A stretch of 64,000 nucleotides of DNA from Copromyces sp. CBS 386.78 (Eukaryota; Ascomycota; Sordariomycetes; Sordariales; Sordariaceae): NCBI GenBank assembly GCA_030685235.1, contig MU839148.1, positions 124,001 to 188,000 of the forward strand, given 5' to 3'. Both the position numbers and the translations under genes were made by a program. The notes below the pieces were generated by a model. The model saw nothing but the letters and a program-made list of their open reading frames with translations, was not told where the DNA came from and searched no databases. Positions 59,268-64,000 of the stretch are shown here, in pieces. Every line of letters begins with the position of its first letter. The stretch's first letter is position 1.

Positions 59268-62200
59268 CGAATAAATTCCGTTGCGAAGTAGGCTAAATTT
59301 TAGGTACCGCCGATATATATGCTTATAGGGCCGTTATTCCTTTCTCTACCTACGTAAAGCATTATTATTATTATAAGAAGATCCGTTTCAATAAGAGCCT
59401 CTTCGGTAACCTTTCGATAAATTATTTTAGTAATTTGAAAAGGATAATATACCCTGTCTATTCTTAGATGAAAAGTTTTTGCGATAATTAGAAAATAAAT
59501 TAGCGCGATATTTAAGGGATAAACTACTACGGTAACTTAAAAATGAACTACTATAATAATTAGAAAATAAATTACTTTTATAAGTAAAAAATAAATTACT
59601 TTAGTAAGTAGGATTGTAAATATTACTATATTTATTTCTTTCCTAATTTATTACTCCGTTCTAATTAATATCTTTAAACTCCTCCTAGCGAATAAAATTC
59701 GCGGCCTCGATAGCTTTTATAGAGGTTAAAAATTTACTTTCTAATTAGGCCTTTAATATATATTTATTAAAATTATTATTATAATTGCCTAAGTTATTAA
59801 TAAATTTTATATAGTATATTTCCGAACGACGATTTAAATAAATTAGCTAATTATCGAAGGATATATTGTTTAAAGGCTCTTAGACGGTATTCTTAAGGCT
59901 AGGATATAAGGTATTATAAATACGGGTTATATAAGTTCTAATGTTTTTTTTTCTTAGTTCTTTTAAGTAGCGAACTACTTCTATAATTAAGTTACGAATA
60001 GGCTTGCCCGTACGATAATTGTTATAAAAATATTATAAGGTATTAAATTTTATTAATATTTAGGCGCGGAGTATTTTCTAATATATTAATATTTTAATAA
60101 ATTAAATATTAAGGCTTTATTTAATTGCGGCCCTTTTTTTAACGTTAAATTAATTTATATACTATATTTTAGCCCCTCCGACGAAGAGTTAGTAAAGGTT
60201 TTAGCGAAATATATTCTCTTTAATTTTGTTATTTATAGCGTTATCCTAGACCGTTTTAATAAAAAGATAGGGAGAAGTATAATATATCTTATTTTTATAT
60301 TAGAAATAGTTTCTACCCGTATTACTATCTTTTTCTTTAGCGTTTGGCTAGAAGTAGCTTACTATAGTAATCTGCTAATTGTTTAACGAAGTTATAATAA
60401 TTGCCTTAATAAAGTTGCGGATTAAATAATTGAGTTTATTATTTTGAAGTTTGCCGGCGGCTTTAACGATTTTAGTGATATAATACTCTTCTTCGTCCCT
60501 ATTTAAATCGTTTTTAAGGTAGCTATTATTTTAATTACTTCCGGGATTATTTCCCGGGGGATTGCCTTCGGGTTTATTATAATATTTTTAATCTAATATA
60601 TTTAGTTTATAAATTAGTCGGCGTCGTCCGATTACTTTCCGGAGCTTTAAGGGTACCCGCTAACTACGACTTATATTTAATACCTTTTTCCGTAGTAATA
60701 AACGTTTTTCAATAGTTTTTTTCAATGGCGACGCTTAGGAATTAGGTAGTAGTTCGACTATTCGCTAATTTTTAGGAGGTAGGCCGAATACATTTAGTAA
60801 AATTAAATATCGTTAAATTAATAGAAGCGGATTGGCCTAATTAATATTGGGAGGACCTCGGAGGTTATAACAAAGAGTACAAAGTTGGGAAAGTAGTTTA
60901 ACCTCTAGACCTAGGGTATTAATAGGTTTTAGGGGTGCTTATAATATTCGTTTAAATTTCGGCGCTTCTTTCCTTTTTCCTAATTACTTATTTCTAATTT
61001 CGGCTTTTAAAAGTCTATTTATATTAATTCCTCCTTTTAAAGTAAAAATAATTTCTTTCTCCGCAAAATATTATTTAATTAGCGGTTCCGGCGAGGAAGT
61101 CGGGCTAGGAGGCGGCCGCTTACGACCGGCTTTATCTACAGCCGTCTCGCTCTTTCCTACTATAGTAAAATAATTAATTAATTAACGAAGACTATAGAAC
61201 TATTAATTCTTACTATTTAAAAGTTGCTCTTACTACTCCCTTATTCCTTTGGGTATTATCGGAGATAGTAAAATTAAACGATAGGGTTTAGCGGGGGCGT
61301 TACCGAATTCTTCATTACCTAATAATTCTATAATCGTCTTTATTCTATTTTATATTTTCTAAAAAAGGTATAATAACTCCTTTGTAAAATATAGTAATTA
61401 TTCGTTATTCGGGGCCGAAGACGATCTTTCTTCTAAGGGTATTTACTTAAATCCGAAATCGGTTAAATATTTAATTATCTATTCTATTAGTATTTCCGTT
61501 ACTTTTACTAATATATTAGCTTCAAATTTAGCGGGCGCGTCAGTTATTAAAATATCCGAATTTACTGAAGTTTACTTCGAATAATTATAATTTATATTTA
61601 TACTATATATTTGGATATATATTAGTATTTATATACCGGTTATTAAAGTATCTTCTACCTTAGCCTACTAACCCTAATTATATTAAATTAAATTACTATT
61701 AGTCCGCTAACTATTATTATACTAAAGTTTATTAATTTTTATTCGAAGTTGCTTTCGAATACCAGTCCTTTCTATATTTAGGTATTCAGTTAGAGCTTCT
61801 ATTTCTATATCTTTATTTAACACCTATTGGTAAAATAGCGTATTTTCTACGTCTTACTTTATAATTCCTAAATTATAAGTATATATTTCCGGTTAAATAT
61901 TTAAATTCAATTAGGGCACTTATATTTAATTATAGGAAGCTCCTTCCAAGCCGGCGAAGTTAAATACTAAAATATAGGGTACCGAAGTACCTTCTTTATA
62001 ATTAGGGATAAACTTACGTCTACGCAAGTATTAATAACTTCTAATTTAATTTATAGGGGTTTATGGATTAATAAACTACTATATTTAATATTATTTATCG
62101 CTTTCGTTCGCTATATATAATTCGATGTCCGGTAACGAAAAAAATTCCGATATTAAATTGTAGAAAGATTAATTATCGAATTTGAACGAGATTTGGTCGT

Positions 62201-62282
62201 TTTTGCTACTATACGAATTTTCGGCTATAATACTCTAATTCGGAAGAGCCGGCGAATCTTTATTATAATCGCTTTCAGCAAG
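59268..62282. other. RIP-degraded stretch, unclassified
   Basis: AT-rich sequence in all three kilobases with GC-richer spots at about 60770-60960 and 61090-61140. Its density of TAA/TAG in all frames and its context suggest transposon remains, but I found no LTR pair, TIR or diagnostic protein motif. Confidence 0.45.
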
Positions 62283-62590
62283 TATTACGGTGCAAAAGCA
62301 CAAGGTAGGTAAGAATATACGTAATTGCACGAAGGAGTAAGAGGAAAGGTTCAAGGGTGCGATCCTAGACTAGTCTTTATGGAGGCTAGTCTAGGAAATT
62401 AGTTCTACAGCAATCTTATAAGTACTATAGAATTAGTATAACCTATATAGCAATAGCGATAATAAAGTTATTGTAACCTTCTACGAAGGCCGTAATAGCC
62501 TTATACTATATTCGGAACTATAGCCTAATCCCTAACTCCGATAACTGCCAACCGTATACTCTAAACTATTATAAAGCTAACCTTATAATA
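62283..62590 (-). repeat. 3' LTR of element G
   Basis: On the minus strand it starts TATTATAAGGTTAGC (ancestral TG start), directly after a purine tract A-G-T-C-C-G-G-G-G-T-A-G, and ends CCGTAATA (ancestral CA end). Its length of 308 bases is inferred from these ends; the partner is outside the window. Confidence 0.65.
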
Positions 62591-64000
62591 CTACCCCGGA
62601 CTAAAAAAAGCTATATAGCTAACTAATAATATATAAAACGATCGAAATACCTATTAATTATTTAATTTACCTTATAAAAGCCTCTATAGCCGTTACTACT
62701 CTACGTAGCAACCTCCTCAATCCTCTGTACCCCGTATTTCCCGCTAGTACCGGCTAATCCGCTCCTACTTCTATTAATAACGGTTAGTCCGCTTTTAACT
62801 ACCGGTCTATTATTACTTTACGCCGCTTTTTTATAATAATTTAATTTAATAGCGCCAATTCGTTTAAATAGCTCTTATAGAATTTTTATACCGCCTCTAA
62901 GTATATTATAACGTTAGCCCGTTTCTACTAATCTAATACGTATAATAATATTTATAGGACGTAATACTCTTATTATCCATTCTCTAAATTCTATTTACAA
63001 CCGCCTATACTATTAAAATCCTATTTAATAGAATTTTTCCTATTATCCGTCCGCTTTATAATCCTCCCCTAATTTGCCCTTACGTCCCCTTTAATATATC
63101 CTTCCTAAAATTTTATTTTATTAACGTAGAATATAAAATTATACTTTATATTAATTAAGAATCGAAGAATAATTATATAATTACTAATTTTTAAGACTTT
63201 AAATAGCCTTTCCTAAAGCGGAATTAATTTAGTATACGGTTTTCAAATTTCGAAATTCTTTATACTTAATAAGATTTAATCTCCGATTTTATATTATAAA
63301 ATATCTAATCTCCTTTCGTTAGTATTATCTTCGTACTACCTCTATATTTTTTTTATTTTAATTATTATATAGTCTAAAATTATTTTAAATTAATTAGTAA
63401 TTTTAATAACTTTAAAATACTTATTCTATTAAATCTTTAATATTTTTAAAGGGTACGGCGTAGCGGGCTTAACCTTTATTTAAAGATAGAATCCGTAATT
63501 AGTAAAAAATAGTAAAATTCCTATCGTTTTTAAAACTAAATTATTAATAATAAATTCCGCTATTAGTAATTAATTGACTTAATTATTTTATACTTAATTA
63601 ATAAAGGTTCGTAAATATTTTTCTATTTCTACGTTAATATATTCCGTTTACCCGTTCGTAATTAAATAAAAAGTAAAAGAAAGCGTAAAATTAATTTCTA
63701 ACTTTATTAATAACGCTTTTTAAAACTATAAAATAAATTAGGAACCCTAATTAAATATAATAATACTAAATAAATTATAAATATTATAGACCTACTCTAT
63801 AAAATAATCTACTAATTTCTCCGCGGTTAATCCTACCGTAGGAATAAAATACCGTATTTTTATTAATCTATTAATAACTACTATAATATATTAGAATATT
63901 TATCCGCAACGCTCGTAGGGTATTAATAATATAATATAATTAATAGAAATATCCTTCTATAGAACGAGAAATACCGGTAATAATTTTAAAAACTTATATA
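62591..64000 (-). mobile_element. Element G: RIP-degraded Ty3/Gypsy, minus orientation, cut by the window edge
   Basis: On the minus strand near 63760-63590 the sequence reads F-x-K-A-L-L-I-K-L, then N-G-x-T-E-Y-I-N-V-E-I-E-K-Y-L-R-T-F-I-N. This matches the integrase core of Gypsy elements (D-G-Q-T-E-R-V-N-x-x-L-E-x-Y-L-R). Gln and Trp codons have become stops. The integrase lies next to the 3' LTR at 62283-62590, as expected, and the rest of pol lies beyond 64000. Confidence 0.75.

Overview
The window is nuclear DNA of a filamentous ascomycete, most likely a Sordariomycete. The evidence is short spliceosomal introns with GTRNGT-type donors, CTRAC-type branch points and YAG or AAG acceptors, fungal gene families, and repeats that are extremely AT-rich and saturated with TpA. 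Duplicate copies of the same long terminal repeats differ mostly by C-to-T and G-to-A changes, many at CpA/TpG, which is the signature of repeat-induced point mutation (RIP). I cannot name the species from sequence alone.

Layout. Positions 1 to about 22,900 are a RIP-degraded retrotransposon nest. Element A (Ty3/Gypsy type, plus strand, left LTR cut by the window edge) spans 1-21244. Element B (plus strand, 1260-8605, TSD ATTAG) is inserted in its gag region. Element C (minus strand, 12986-19707, TSD AATT) is inserted in its integrase. Positions 22,900 to about 46,000 are a gene island of normal base composition. Positions 46,000 to 64,000 are again RIP-degraded: a lone LTR at the island edge, two copies of a long-TIR DNA element with perfect 8-bp target duplications (48784-50011 and 58052-58672), a minus-strand Gypsy body (about 50020-56640) interrupted by a short LTR element E (53689-55829, TSD GTTTA), a solo LTR related to E (59045-59262, TSD ATTAC), a low-complexity tract with a small GC-normal patch beside it, and a minus-strand Gypsy element running off the right edge.

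Island genes in order: a RasGEF with an N-terminal Ras-like P-loop domain (25998-29889, +); the PIG-H/Gpi15 subunit of the GPI-GlcNAc transferase (31746-32516, +); a Deg1/Pus3 tRNA pseudouridine synthase (33216-35051, -); an atypical Rho-like GTPase ending in a CaaX box (35791-36533, +); the RNA polymerase III subunit Rpc17/RPC9 (36565-37094, -); a Prs1-like ribose-phosphate pyrophosphokinase (38652-40191, +); and a TDT-family (malic acid/sulfite type) transporter (43220-45109, +). All are intact, and exon joins were set by reading frame plus splice signals. A 354-bp terminal-inverted-repeat element with TTAA duplications lies between the last two genes.

The genes are mostly housekeeping (tRNA modification, Pol III, PRPP synthesis, GPI anchors), with two small-GTPase signalling genes. 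They do not form a biosynthetic cluster. I see no CRISPR array, tRNA or rRNA gene, and no clear undescribed multigene system. The most unusual items are the Ras-like/RasGEF fusion with a degenerate switch II, the micro-exons, a possible dual-start Pus3, and three uncatalogued-looking short repeat families.
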